Below, piece after piece: positions 7,832 through 15,879 of a stretch of 63,986 bases of DNA (the first letter of the stretch is position 1; each line of letters begins with the position of its first letter). Location: NCBI GenBank assembly GCA_016781135.1, contig JADDQY010000090.1:1-63986 (forward strand), given 5' to 3'. Source of the DNA: Actinomycetota bacterium. Lineage in GTDB: Bacteria; Actinomycetota; Acidimicrobiia; Acidimicrobiales; CADCSY01. The notes under the pieces are model-generated. The model was not told where the DNA came from and searched no databases. It was given only the letters and a program-made list of their open reading frames with translations. Position numbers and translations under genes: made by a program.

Positions 7832-8167
7832 ATGGCCACCAACAATGGAAGTGACATTCCGGGCATTGCCCTGGGCATGATCGAGACCCGTGGGCTCGTC
7901 CCGGCGATCGAGGCTGCCGACGCCATGACCAAGGCGTCAGAGGTGCGGCTGATCGGCCGCCAGTTCGTCGGCGGCGGCTACGTCACCGTGCTGGTCCGTG
8001 GCGAGACGGGCGCCGTCAACGCCGCAGTCCGTGCCGGTGCTGACGCGTGCGAGCGCGTGGGCGACGGCCTGGCTGCGGCACACATCATCGCCCGGCCGCA
8101 CAGCGAGGTTGAGCAGATCCTTCCCGACGGTACCCGCGACCCCCAGTACTCCGGGGCGGTGAGCTGA
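7832..8167 (+). CDS. csoS1: carboxysome shell hexamer protein CsoS1 (BMC-H)
   Basis: This is the main shell tile, a BMC-domain hexamer whose central pore passes bicarbonate and RuBP. The 111-residue protein shows GIALGMIETRGLVPAIEAAD, the K-A-S-E-V segment and ARPHSEVEQILP, typical of CsoS1A/C proteins. A strong GGAGGAAAC site precedes the ATG, and the longer leader (59 bases, against four-base overlaps upstream) suggests independent high translation. Many alpha-carboxysome operons carry two or three csoS1 copies and csoS1D; only this one is visible here. A hairpin follows the stop. Confidence 0.96.
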   Translation: MATNNGSDIPGIALGMIETRGLVPAIEAADAMTKASEVRLIGRQFVGGGYVTVLVRGETGAVNAAVRAGADACERVGDGLAAAHIIARPHSEVEQILPDGTRDPQYSGAVS

Positions 8168-8194
8168 GCACAGGCGCCCAGCTCGGGCGGGGCG

Positions 8195-8217
8195 ACGCCA
8201 GGCAGCCCGGCTGGCGT
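8195..8217 (+). terminator. intercistronic hairpin after csoS1
   Basis: ACGCCAG (8195-8201) pairs perfectly with CTGGCGT (8211-8217) around a nine-base loop. No T-run follows, so it probably acts as a partial terminator or a 3' stabiliser that keeps csoS1 message above that of the downstream acRAF gene. Confidence 0.45.
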
Positions 8218-8250
8218 TGAGGATCCCCATTCACCGACGAGGAGAACCAG

Positions 8251-8526
8251 ATGACCACGGAACCCCGATGGCCGGAGGGCTGGACGGAGGTCGAGAAACC
8301 ATCGTTGCTTCACCGCCGCTTCGAGTTCGCCGCCTACCCCGAGACACGAGCCTTCCTCGACCGGCTCGCGGGCCTGTCGAAGGAGACCGGGCTCTATCCG
8401 GATCTGAGCTTCAGCCGGACACACGTCAACGTCACGGTGTATGGCTGGGGTGGAGCGGCCGTCGGCGCGGAGGCAAGGGAGTTCGCCGCCCGCGCCGAGG
8501 CACTCGCCAGCGTGGACGCAGCTTGA
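8251..8526 (+). CDS. acRAF-like Rubisco assembly factor (pterin carbinolamine dehydratase fold)
   Basis: The 91-residue product has the pterin-4a-carbinolamine dehydratase fold signature: an initial PRWPEGWTEVEKPSLLHRRF, then FLDRLAGLSKETGLYPDLSF and a strand THVNVTVYGW. The usual dehydratase histidine cluster is not present, as in the acRAF proteins of alpha-carboxysome loci, which assist Rubisco assembly rather than pterin chemistry. A GAGGAGAA ribosome-binding site precedes the ATG. It sits in its family's typical place, after the shell hexamer gene. The fold call is firm; the chaperone role follows from characterised homologues. Confidence 0.85.
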   Translation: MTTEPRWPEGWTEVEKPSLLHRRFEFAAYPETRAFLDRLAGLSKETGLYPDLSFSRTHVNVTVYGWGGAAVGAEAREFAARAEALASVDAA

Positions 8527-8527
8527 C

Positions 8528-8806
8528 GTGACCCCCGCCAAACGCGGCCCGGCCACCCCCGCGAGCCAGGGGCCGACGAGGGCGGCGGCGAAGGACAGCA
8601 CCCAAGAAGCTCCGACGGAGGATGCCAGTGGGGGCAGCCTCGGTGAGCGCATCGAGGAGAAGCTGGCCGAGCTGCTGGACCGCACCGAGGTGGTGGACTC
8701 GGCCCCTCCGACGGAGACCGGGCGAGTGGACCCTGAGGACCGGGCGACGACCCAGTCGCCAGGGCGATCTCGTCCGCTCCACCCGGAACGCGTGTGGCCG
8801 GACTGA
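8528..8806 (+). CDS. small disordered protein of the carboxysome operon
   Basis: This is a 92-residue frame starting at a GTG directly after the acRAF stop and ending in a TGATG overlap with the next gene. The ends are Pro, Thr, Arg and Ala rich and probably disordered; the centre (GGSLGERIEEKLAELLDRTE) should form one amphipathic helix. The C-terminus ends with a single tryptophan (HPERVWPD). Small disordered proteins with a near-terminal tryptophan are described as McdB partners of the ParA-type ATPase McdA in carboxysome positioning, but no mcdA lies in this window. It may instead be an adaptor for Rubisco or the shell. I do not recognise it firmly. Confidence 0.6.
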   Translation: MTPAKRGPATPASQGPTRAAAKDSTQEAPTEDASGGSLGERIEEKLAELLDRTEVVDSAPPTETGRVDPEDRATTQSPGRSRPLHPERVWPD

Positions 8807-9804
8807 TGCTGCCTGGCCGCCGTCTACCCCTCGTCGGTCGTCCCGTGGTCGACGTGGCGGTCGGCGTGCTCCGCGCGCCCGACGGGCGCGTGTTGCTGGC
8901 AGAACGCAAGGCCGGCAGTGACGCGGCCGGCTTCTGGGAGCTCCCTGGGGGCCAGATCGAACCGGGTGAGAGCGCGGCCCAGGCCGCCGCGCGCGAGCTG
9001 CTCGAGGAGGTCGGCGTCCGCGCCCTCGAACTCGCGCCCTGGCGGGTCTACGAGCACGACTTCCCGGCCAAGCGGCTGCGGTTGCACTGGTTCCACGTGC
9101 GCCGGTGGTCGGGCGAGCCGAACGGCAGGGAAGGCCAGCGGCTGGCATGGGTGGACCCCGCCCGTCCGACGGTCGGGCCACTGCTGGCGAGCAACGAGCT
9201 CGCCTTCGCGACGTTGGCGCTCCCCGAGCTGGTGGCAGTCGCCCGGGTGAGCCGTGCGCCGGGCGCTCCTGACGAGCTGATGGCGAGGATGCCGTCGTTG
9301 GTGGCCGACGGCCTGCGGCTCCTGATCGTGCGAGCACTGGAGCTCGCGCCTGGTCAGCGCGTCCAGCTCACCCGCCGGCTGCGCCAGCTCAGGCGGGGGA
9401 CGGGGCTGCGCCTCCTCCTGTCCGGGACGGCGCTCGAGGCACGCCAGGCCGGTGCCTGCGGGTTGCACAGCAGCGCCGCCGCGCTGGCCGGCCTTACAGA
9501 GCGGCCGCCGACGCGCCTGTGGGCGGTGTCAGCTCACAACGCGCGGGACCTCGAGCGCGCCAGTGCACTGGGTGCCGACGTCGCCATCGTGTCGCCGGTT
9601 CTCCCCACGGCTTCGCACCCCACAGACCAGGCGCTGGGTTGGGACGGCCTGCAGGAGCTGGTCGCGGCCAGCCCGTTGCCCGTCTACGCCCAAGGGGGCC
9701 TGGGGCCTGGTGACATCGGCGCAGCGCGCTCTGCAGGGGCGCTGGGTGTGGCGGTCGACATCCGCCGCCTCTCGGGGTCAGGCGGCAATGGCACCACGCC
9801 GTGA
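8806..9804 (+). CDS. Nudix hydrolase fused to a ThiE-like domain
   Basis: The first domain (about 10-140) is a Nudix hydrolase with the box GGQIEPGESAAQAAARELLE followed by EVGV. It should cleave nucleoside diphosphates linked to another group. The second (about 165-330) resembles thiamine-phosphate synthase/TenI barrels, with GLHSSAAAL, VSAHNARDLERA, VSPVLPTASHP and VYAQGGL. Such MutT-ThiE fusions are known in proteobacteria as possible damage-control enzymes. The ATG at 8806 overlaps the previous stop (TGATG); a GTG at 8794 is an alternative. Its place as last gene of the carboxysome operon suggests removal of a damaged nucleotide or a sugar-phosphate by-product, but the substrate cannot be told. 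Confidence 0.85.
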   Translation: MLPGRRLPLVGRPVVDVAVGVLRAPDGRVLLAERKAGSDAAGFWELPGGQIEPGESAAQAAARELLEEVGVRALELAPWRVYEHDFPAKRLRLHWFHVRRWSGEPNGREGQRLAWVDPARPTVGPLLASNELAFATLALPELVAVARVSRAPGAPDELMARMPSLVADGLRLLIVRALELAPGQRVQLTRRLRQLRRGTGLRLLLSGTALEARQAGACGLHSSAAALAGLTERPPTRLWAVSAHNARDLERASALGADVAIVSPVLPTASHPTDQALGWDGLQELVAASPLPVYAQGGLGPGDIGAARSAGALGVAVDIRRLSGSGGNGTTP

Positions 9805-9853
9805 TCGAGCGGCAATCACAGGTGTCTCCTGGTTGACGGAACGGACTGACTGA

Positions 9854-9985
9854 GGATCGAGTCGTAAAAGCAGCCTGCTCGACCCGGTGATCATCTTCTT
9901 CGTGCTCGGGGTAGCGATCGGCTCTCTCCGCTCCAATCTGGAGTTACCGCAGGCCCTGGCGAAGTTCTTCTCGCTCTACTCCTGA
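9854..9985 (+). pseudogene. sbtA: sbtA bicarbonate transporter, N-terminal relic
   Basis: A short open stretch reads LLDPVIIFFVLGVAIGSLRS followed by NLELPQALAKFFSLYS and a stop. This matches the first transmembrane segment and loop of SbtA-type sodium/bicarbonate symporters (LLDPV-x-x-FFVLG, then a conserved Arg-Ser and Pro-x-AL). No start codon precedes it and the remaining roughly 90 percent of the gene is missing. It lies just after the carboxysome operon, where a bicarbonate transporter would make sense, so it seems to be the scar of a deleted transporter. Confidence 0.75.
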
Positions 9986-10054
9986 CCAGCTGGCCGCACT
10001 CCAAGGCGGGCGACGGTAGATGGAGCGCTCAGGTCACGAACCCGAACCATCGCT

Positions 10055-10375
10055 TCAGCGAGTCGGATCGCGGTCGGTACTGTGCTCGATAGCTTCGAGG
10101 AGTTCCCCGACTTGATGATGCGCCTCGCGTGGGTGACGCAAGGGTCTTGACCGGTCGAGGACGTACTGGTTGCGCCGGCCCACCTTTTCGCGCTCGATGT
10201 AGCCGGCCTCCTCCAGGTCCGAGAGGATGCCCACGATGGCCGGCTCGGTGATCCCACGATCGCGGCGATGTCGCGGAGCCGCAGCGTCGGATTCGAAGCG
10301 ATTGCCAGGAGGACGTGGGCGTGGTTGGTGAGGAAGGTCCAGTCGACGTCTGTGAGGTTGGCTGACTTGGCTCAC
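10055..10375 (-). pseudogene. winged-helix regulator, frameshifted
   Basis: Two frames joined near 10,255 give one recognisable protein. The first reads DWTFLTNHAHVLLAIASNP and LRLRDIAAIVG; the second continues GITEPAIVGILSDLEEAGYI and EREKVGRRNQYVLDRSRPLR. This is a MarR/ArsR-like winged helix common in actinobacteria, with recognition helix and wing intact. The proper N-terminal frame also lacks a start: the only GTG (10,375) is in a different frame. At least two single-base changes are needed, so it is broken or mis-sequenced. It lies divergently beside the sbtA relic and may once have controlled it. Confidence 0.7.
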
Positions 10376-10667
10376 GATTCGAGTCCCATCTCACTGTGGG
10401 AAATCCATTACCAGCATCGTAGGGCAGGCTTGCGGTGATGAGGTGAAGGGGTGGAGGTCCATCCGCCTTCATGGCGTCGGACGCGTTCGTCGGCTCGCCC
10501 ATGGTCGGTCGACCGAGGTCACGGTCGCTTTATTATGCAGACATTTGCCGGCAAGAACTTTCCACGAGTTGTCGTTCGACTGTTCAGGCACCCGCCTCGC
10601 CGTCGCTCCAACGCTCAGCCCTCGGAAAGACCCTGACATCTCTCGCTTTGCCACCGCAGGCAGCGCC
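10376..10667. other. intergenic region without a recognisable gene
   Basis: I see no protein with family resemblance here, although short frames exist on both strands. A small AT-richer patch (TTTATTATGCAGACATTTG, about 10,529-10,547) could be a former promoter. It separates two gene relics and is probably decayed sequence. Confidence 0.4.
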
Positions 10668-11089
10668 CTACCGGAATGAGCGGGCCGTGCTCGCGACTAG
10701 GCACGGCAAGCTCGAGTGCATCGGGCCGCCCCTGGAAGCGGACATCGAGGCGGCCGTGATTGCGTGGCGCTGCGGCCTCATCCGACGGGCTCGCCCGTGT
10801 TGACACCGACTTTCGCGCCCATTGCTGCCCGCGGCGACGAGCCGTCATCGGTGAGGCCGCGTTGGACCTCGCGGCGCGCTCGATGCATCCTGCCCGGCCT
10901 GCGAATCGCCGGGCTGGGGACGTTTCGATGTCGTCCTCGGCGTGCCGTGCTCCTGGTGCGGTGCAGCGGTCGAGCAGGTCCGAGCTGAGAAACGACAGTT
11001 GTCCCGTGTGCCATCACCGGGCGGAACGCGCAGTCGTGCCGGAAGGGACCCTCGCCGACCCCGGGACCTGCCTCCGGTGCTACCCGTGA
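10668..11089 (+). pseudogene. DUF6671-like gene, internally deleted and frameshifted
   Basis: The start reads NERAVLATRHGKLECIGPPL, the conserved opening of DUF6671 proteins. After a junction the frame shifts to DTDFRAHCCPRRRAVIGEAA, matching a motif normally about 150 residues further on, so a large internal piece is gone. A third frame gives FDVVLGVPCSWCGAAVEQVR, and the last frame ends CPVCHHRAERAVVPEGTLAD and then GTCLRCYP before the stop at 11,089. The paired CxxC motifs are those of the family's zinc ribbon. The order is right but three frames and a deletion are needed, so it is a relic. Confidence 0.65.
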
Positions 11090-11173
11090 CCGCCATCCGG
11101 GTGCTGCCGCCCTCCGACGAGGTCGCCGTCGACGCGTGCCGGGAGGGCGCTCAGCGGAAGTAGTGGCGGCGGC

Positions 11174-11445
11174 TCACGTGGGTCTGGTGACAAAGAAGAC
11201 CCCGTGCCGGTCCTCGAGCAGGCGCCGGAGGCCCGTGACTAGCGACGGGACCTTGTCTTGGGGCACGACGGTGATGAGCATGGACAGGCTGGCACGGTCG
11301 TCGAACAGCGGCCGGCCCTGGTGGTGGCCGTGGTGACCGAACCCGGAGACGCCCGAGACGCCCGTGTAGCCGGTGCGCCGGCTCCGATGAAGAGATCTCG
11401 CACGGCTGGGACCTGGTCGCCGCCGACGACCTCGATCTTGGCCAT
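11174..11445 (-). pseudogene. CPII-like PII-family protein with a one-base frameshift
   Basis: The frame from the ATG at 11,445 reads MAKIEVVGGDQVPAVRDLFI and GAGA. One base appears missing near 11,375, after which a second frame reads TGYTGVSGVSGFGHHGHHQG, then LSMLITVVPQDKVPSLVTGL and ends FFVTRPT. Together this is a PII-like trimeric regulator with the flexible T-loop region and C-terminal strand. PII-like proteins in carboxysome and dab loci (CPII, SbtB) bind adenine nucleotides and respond to bicarbonate. It lies 21 bases after dabA on the same strand, so it would be the third gene of the dab operon. Other indels in this window look like sequence errors, so the gene may be intact in the cell. 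Confidence 0.7.
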
Positions 11446-11466
11446 GGGAGCCAGGCCTTCCCCAGC

Positions 11467-14058
11467 TCATCGAACCTCCAGCGATGCGTTGGTGTGATCC
11501 ACGCTGTCGTCGGCCGGGTACCACGTCATCCACGTGCCGCCCGGGCTGCGGATGGACCAGTGCTCGTCCCCGTGCGAACGGCCGGCCATGGTGATCCACT
11601 TCCCACCGATCAGTTCTCGGAGCACCTGGTGGCGCTGGATGATCGCCTCGGTGCGCTCGAGGGGCGCCTGGACGACCGCGAGCAGGCGCAGCGGTTCATG
11701 GATGCGCCGCTCTCCAACGCCCACTGCCTGCGCCGGGAGGCCGACCTGGAGGTCGCCGCCCTCGCCGAGGACGACGCCGATGCCGCCCACCGGGTTGTGC
11801 AGCGTCTTGTCTCCCGCGCCGAACTGGTCGGGGTCGACCGACGAGAAGTAGTACTGAGCGGAGATCCACTGGCCGACGATGAGCGGCGCGGTGAGGATCG
11901 TCTCCAGGGCGTCGCCGTCGCCATCGCCCTCGGCGTCGTAGGAGTGCAGGAACACGCGACATGCCAAGTCGAGTTCGGCGGTGATCGAGCGGGGTCCGAT
12001 GACGAACGCAGCATTGCCGGCGAGCCCCCACTCCGGACGCACCTGCGCCCAGTCGTGCCCACGGATCCGGACCTTCTTCGGATCTCCCGGGAGGCGCCCG
12101 GCGCGCTCGCGTGCGAGCCGTTCACCGGCCAGCGCGACGTCCCGCTCGAAGGCCGCGACCAGCCGTTCGTGGCTGTCCGGCACGGCCTCGCGGTCGAGAA
12201 CGGTCACTTCGTCGGAGACGGTGTCGTGCTGGGCGGCAACGAAGCGGGTGTCGTCGGGCACCATGATGCCTCGCTCTTCGAGGCCGGCACGGACCCCAGG
12301 GTCGTTGAGGATGGCAACTGCCACTCGGGCGCTTGGCCCACCGGGGGCGCCGCCGCACGCGCCGCAGTCATAGGACGATCCGTGCGGGTTGTTGACGTTG
12401 TGGCTGCCGTGCCCGCAGAGCACGATGAGCCGGGCGAAGCGGGTCAGGCCCATGGTCCGGACGATGCTCTCGGCGGACGAGGTCCGCTCCTCGAGCGCCA
12501 AGCCGGAGCTGTCGTCGTGTTCCGCCTCGACAGCCGGTCGTGTTTGCAGGGAGGCGACTCGGCGCGTCGTCAGTCCCGTCAGGCGACGCGCCAAGCCTGG
12601 TGCCAGCGTCCTGGCCGCGGCCACAGGACCCATGATGTAACCCGCCGCCTCGGCGAGCGCGAACGGACCGGCCAGGCTCCCTTTGGGGGCGTGGAAGGCC
12701 TCGTGTCCTGCGCCGGCGGCTCGCTGCGCTATGAGGTAGCCGAGGGCGTCGTCAGGGACGAGCGGCTGCTCGGCGACCTCGTGGTCAGCCGTCAGCAGCG
12801 GCGGGCAGCGCGGATGGCTCTCCGTCGACCCCAGCGGCCGCCAGCGCACGGGAACGCCGAAGAACCCTGCGAACCCGAGGGTGTCGTAGGGGCCGCACGC
12901 CTCCAGGTGCCGTCGCAGGCCCTCCGAGCGTGCGTCGATGCAGAAGGCCGCTTGCACGTCCGGCCGCTCGGCCGCCGGCCCGGGGTCCGGGCGGCTCAGC
13001 AGTCCCAGCAGACGATCGCGGAAGTTGCCCTCCTGCGCCTCGAGCCACATCGACTTCCGCACCGGCGGCGGCACCTGCTGCAGGACGCCACGCACGGCGG
13101 AGGTGACGAAGGGATCGTCGGAGGTGCTGCCCAGAGCGGCGAGCACCGCCGCCGCCCGGTGCTCGAGGAGGTTCTCGACCACCTGATCCTGGTCCTGCGG
13201 GGGCTGCTGGTCAGCGGCACCATGGGCCGCCGCTGCCGTTGCGGCCACCTGCGCGGCGAGCAGGTCCACGAGGCGCAACGGGGGACGATGGTGGTCGGGC
13301 GGAGCCCACTCGTCGTGCCAGCGCGCGTACCCGGCCCAGCCCGGAAGCCGGCCGAGGTGTTCGCGAAGGGCGTCGACGCGATCGCCGCCGACACCCAGCG
13401 CATCGAGGGAAGCGGCGAGTGCCTCGACCGGATGATCAGGTAGTTGCGCCAGCCACTGCATGCCGGTCGGGCCAGCGAGGCGCCGGAGCCGCCGGTCGTG
13501 TTGCGTGAGCTCTCGCCACGCACGGAAGAACCCGTGCTCGCGGCGGGGCATGGGCCACGGAACCCCGGCCTCGTCGACGAAGACTGCACACCACGCGGCC
13601 ACGAGCTGGCTCACCGCCCGGACGGTCTGGACATCCGTACGGCCGACCCGATCGTGGGCGGTGTCCCGGGGCTTGTCGTCCGGTCCCACGAGGAGGTCCA
13701 ATCGGACGATCTCCACCGCATCGACCGTTGGCTCCCCGATCTCGACGCTGGGCTGCGACGCGAGCTTCGAGTCGACTTCGATGATGGCACGCCGGAGATC
13801 AGCATCGGTGATGGCCCCGAGCGCGTGGGCCTCGCGGAACGCGGCGAGCGTCAGGTGGGTGCGTGCCCGCAACCACCGTCGGGCGACGGCGGCGGCGTCG
13901 TCGAAGGGCAGGTGCTGCAGGCCGAGGAGGGGATTGACCGCCACGAAGCTGGTCAGCGGCCAGAGCGGAGCGATGATCTCCGCCGCTTTGGAGACATCGG
14001 CGAGGAGTTCGGTGTGGCGGGCAGATCGTCCGCGGTGGTCGTCGTTTCGGTTGCTCAT
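11467..14058 (-). CDS. dabA: DabA, inorganic-carbon transporter subunit (DUF2309)
   Basis: DabA is a large cytoplasmic, beta-carbonic-anhydrase-like protein that with DabB traps CO2 as bicarbonate using the proton gradient. The product has 863 residues. The four zinc ligands of the family fall at Cys373 and Asp375 (FCIDARSEGLRRHLE), His550 (LCGHGSHNVNNP) and Cys565 (YDCGACGG). His550 and Cys565 are 15 residues apart, as in the Halothiobacillus protein. The start is the ATG at 14,058, overlapping the dabB stop by four bases. Early motifs include LWPLTSFVAVNPLLGLQHLP. It would supply bicarbonate to the carboxysomes encoded convergently upstream. Confidence 0.95.
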   Translation of the reverse strand: MSNRNDDHRGRSARHTELLADVSKAAEIIAPLWPLTSFVAVNPLLGLQHLPFDDAAAVARRWLRARTHLTLAAFREAHALGAITDADLRRAIIEVDSKLASQPSVEIGEPTVDAVEIVRLDLLVGPDDKPRDTAHDRVGRTDVQTVRAVSQLVAAWCAVFVDEAGVPWPMPRREHGFFRAWRELTQHDRRLRRLAGPTGMQWLAQLPDHPVEALAASLDALGVGGDRVDALREHLGRLPGWAGYARWHDEWAPPDHHRPPLRLVDLLAAQVAATAAAAHGAADQQPPQDQDQVVENLLEHRAAAVLAALGSTSDDPFVTSAVRGVLQQVPPPVRKSMWLEAQEGNFRDRLLGLLSRPDPGPAAERPDVQAAFCIDARSEGLRRHLEACGPYDTLGFAGFFGVPVRWRPLGSTESHPRCPPLLTADHEVAEQPLVPDDALGYLIAQRAAGAGHEAFHAPKGSLAGPFALAEAAGYIMGPVAAARTLAPGLARRLTGLTTRRVASLQTRPAVEAEHDDSSGLALEERTSSAESIVRTMGLTRFARLIVLCGHGSHNVNNPHGSSYDCGACGGAPGGPSARVAVAILNDPGVRAGLEERGIMVPDDTRFVAAQHDTVSDEVTVLDREAVPDSHERLVAAFERDVALAGERLARERAGRLPGDPKKVRIRGHDWAQVRPEWGLAGNAAFVIGPRSITAELDLACRVFLHSYDAEGDGDGDALETILTAPLIVGQWISAQYYFSSVDPDQFGAGDKTLHNPVGGIGVVLGEGGDLQVGLPAQAVGVGERRIHEPLRLLAVVQAPLERTEAIIQRHQVLRELIGGKWITMAGRSHGDEHWSIRSPGGTWMTWYPADDSVDHTNASLEVR

Positions 14059-15692
14059 GTCGATCGTGTGGCAAGCTCCACGTCCGGCCGAAGCTGGCGG
14101 GATTCTGGCACGGGCGCTACCCCGGTCGAACTGCCTCGGGTCGTCAACCGGGAGGCGACGGGCGCCGAGGTGAGCACGAGGGCGTACACCCGGCTGCGCA
14201 ACCTGCGCATCCGCTCCCCTGGAGTGAGCCAGACGACGGCGACCACAAGCGCGATCGCCGCGAGCGTCGCAACGAGGAGAGCGGAGCTGACCGGCTCGGC
14301 GACCGCGGCGGGAAGCGCGGGAGCGACGAAGGTCTCCACGGCGGTTAGCCCACCGACGTAGGCGAACACTCCGGCGGCGGCACCGAATGCCGCGGTTGCG
14401 ACCGCCGGGACGGGCCGGAACGGCGCCGAGCGCAGCCACCCATCGACGGCCCGGGCTGCCGTTGCCCACGCGAACACCGTCACGAGCACGCGCGCCGCCG
14501 TCGACAGGTGCGGGTGGATGACCAGGAATGCGGCCGAAAGTGCCGCGGCCGGCACGAGCAGCGCGACGCCCAGCCGAACGCTCCGGGCGACGACATGTGG
14601 GGCAGGGCGTTGCTCGTGGTGGAGATGGTCCGTTACCGCGCTGCCGGCCCCGAGGAACAGCGCTGCCTTGTACATCCCGTGCCCGACGACGTGGAGCAAC
14701 GCCGCGGCCAACGCTCCTATGGCCACCTGCACCGTCATGAACCCCATCTGCCCTGCCGTGGACCACGCCAGGTTCCCCTTCACGTCGCTGCGCACCAGCA
14801 TCACGGTCGTCGCGTACCAGGCAGTGACGGCACCCGCTGCGAAGGCCAGGTGCGTCGCTGCGGCCGACGACCCGAACACCGGAGCGAGTCGCACCAACAG
14901 GACGCCGGCGCCGTTGACCACGCCTGCGTGGAGCAGCGCCGACACCGGCGTGGGCGCTGCGATCGTGGCCGGCAGCCACTGGTGCACGGGTACGAGCGCG
15001 GACCGGGAGATGCCGGCAACGGTCAGGAGCACGGCGACCACCGACAACACGTTCCCACCGAGCACCGGGATAGACGCGTTGGCGAGTTCATTGGCGGCCC
15101 CGGCCGGCGAGCGGAGGTCGATCTCGCCGACGGAGACGACGGCGAGCAGTGTGGCCACCAGTAGCGCGCCGTCTCCCACCCAGAGGCTGCGCAGGGTCCG
15201 CCGGGCCGAGCGCCGCGCCGGTCGCCAGGTGCTCCGGTGGGTCACCAGCGCAGCCAACGCGAGGCCGGCCACGATCCAGGAGGCGCACAGCAGGCCGAGG
15301 GTGGCGGCGAAGGCCACCGACGTCGTCGCCGCTGTCAGCAGCGAGGCCAGTACGAAGAAGCGGCGCTCCCGAAGATCCCCCTGCAGGTTACGGCCGGCGA
15401 AGGACTGCACGACCAAGCCGACGCCGGTGGTGAGCAAGCCCAACAAAGTGGTGACGCGAGTTGCATGCAGGCCAACGAGCGCATCGCCATCGCCCCCCTC
15501 GACCACGGCTGCGACCGGTCCGCCCACAGCCACGACGACCGCCATGACGATCGCCGCGGCGAACGCGGCAGAGGCCGCTCGTACCGCCCATCGGGAGGAC
15601 CGCTCTCCGACGGGGCGCGCGACAGCGATCGCCGCGGCGGCGATCGCGGGCAGCGCGGGGACAACGATCAACAACGTCTCGGGCGGCGTCAT
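14055..15692 (-). CDS. dabB: DabB, NuoL-like proton-channel subunit
   Basis: This is a 545-residue membrane protein of the proton-conducting transporter family (NuoL/MrpA-like), the partner of DabA. Around a dozen hydrophobic helices are visible. Conserved parts include LVPVHQWLPATIAAPTPVSA and LLHAGVVNGAGVLLVR around the discontinuous helix and its lysine/histidine relay, DVKGNLAWSTAGQMGFM, and LLHVVGHGMYKAALFLGAGS. The length is short compared with NuoL, as expected for DabB. It is the first gene of the operon; the 4-base overlap couples it to dabA. No strong ribosome-binding site precedes the ATG. Confidence 0.94.
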   Translation of the reverse strand: MTPPETLLIVVPALPAIAAAAIAVARPVGERSSRWAVRAASAAFAAAIVMAVVVAVGGPVAAVVEGGDGDALVGLHATRVTTLLGLLTTGVGLVVQSFAGRNLQGDLRERRFFVLASLLTAATTSVAFAATLGLLCASWIVAGLALAALVTHRSTWRPARRSARRTLRSLWVGDGALLVATLLAVVSVGEIDLRSPAGAANELANASIPVLGGNVLSVVAVLLTVAGISRSALVPVHQWLPATIAAPTPVSALLHAGVVNGAGVLLVRLAPVFGSSAAATHLAFAAGAVTAWYATTVMLVRSDVKGNLAWSTAGQMGFMTVQVAIGALAAALLHVVGHGMYKAALFLGAGSAVTDHLHHEQRPAPHVVARSVRLGVALLVPAAALSAAFLVIHPHLSTAARVLVTVFAWATAARAVDGWLRSAPFRPVPAVATAAFGAAAGVFAYVGGLTAVETFVAPALPAAVAEPVSSALLVATLAAIALVVAVVWLTPGERMRRLRSRVYALVLTSAPVASRLTTRGSSTGVAPVPESRQLRPDVELATRST

Positions 15693-15879
15693 CTCGAGCG
15701 AGGCACCCTAGGCAGCAAAACGTTGGACTGCCATTCAATCGTCAGGTGCTGTCTCGCCAGCCGCGCCTCCCGACGTGAAGAGAACCTTCCGAAAAGGCAG
15801 TCCTCGTCGGAAGGATCTCCAAGGAGGGCGGATCGGGTCGCAAGCGATAATAGTGAAGAAATACTAGCGTTCTCGCGAG

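Noticed and set aside
10443..10679. Small + frame between the regulator and DUF6671 relics
   Set aside because: No ribosome-binding site, no family resemblance, and overlapping frames on both strands; most likely decayed non-coding DNA.
11494..13443. 649-codon frame on the + strand across dabA
   Set aside because: Antisense shadow of a gene with complete zinc-site motifs; no start signal and biased composition.
14518..15711. 397-codon + frame across dabB
   Set aside because: Shadow of the membrane protein gene; composition is Thr/Ala/Arg noise with no membrane or domain pattern.
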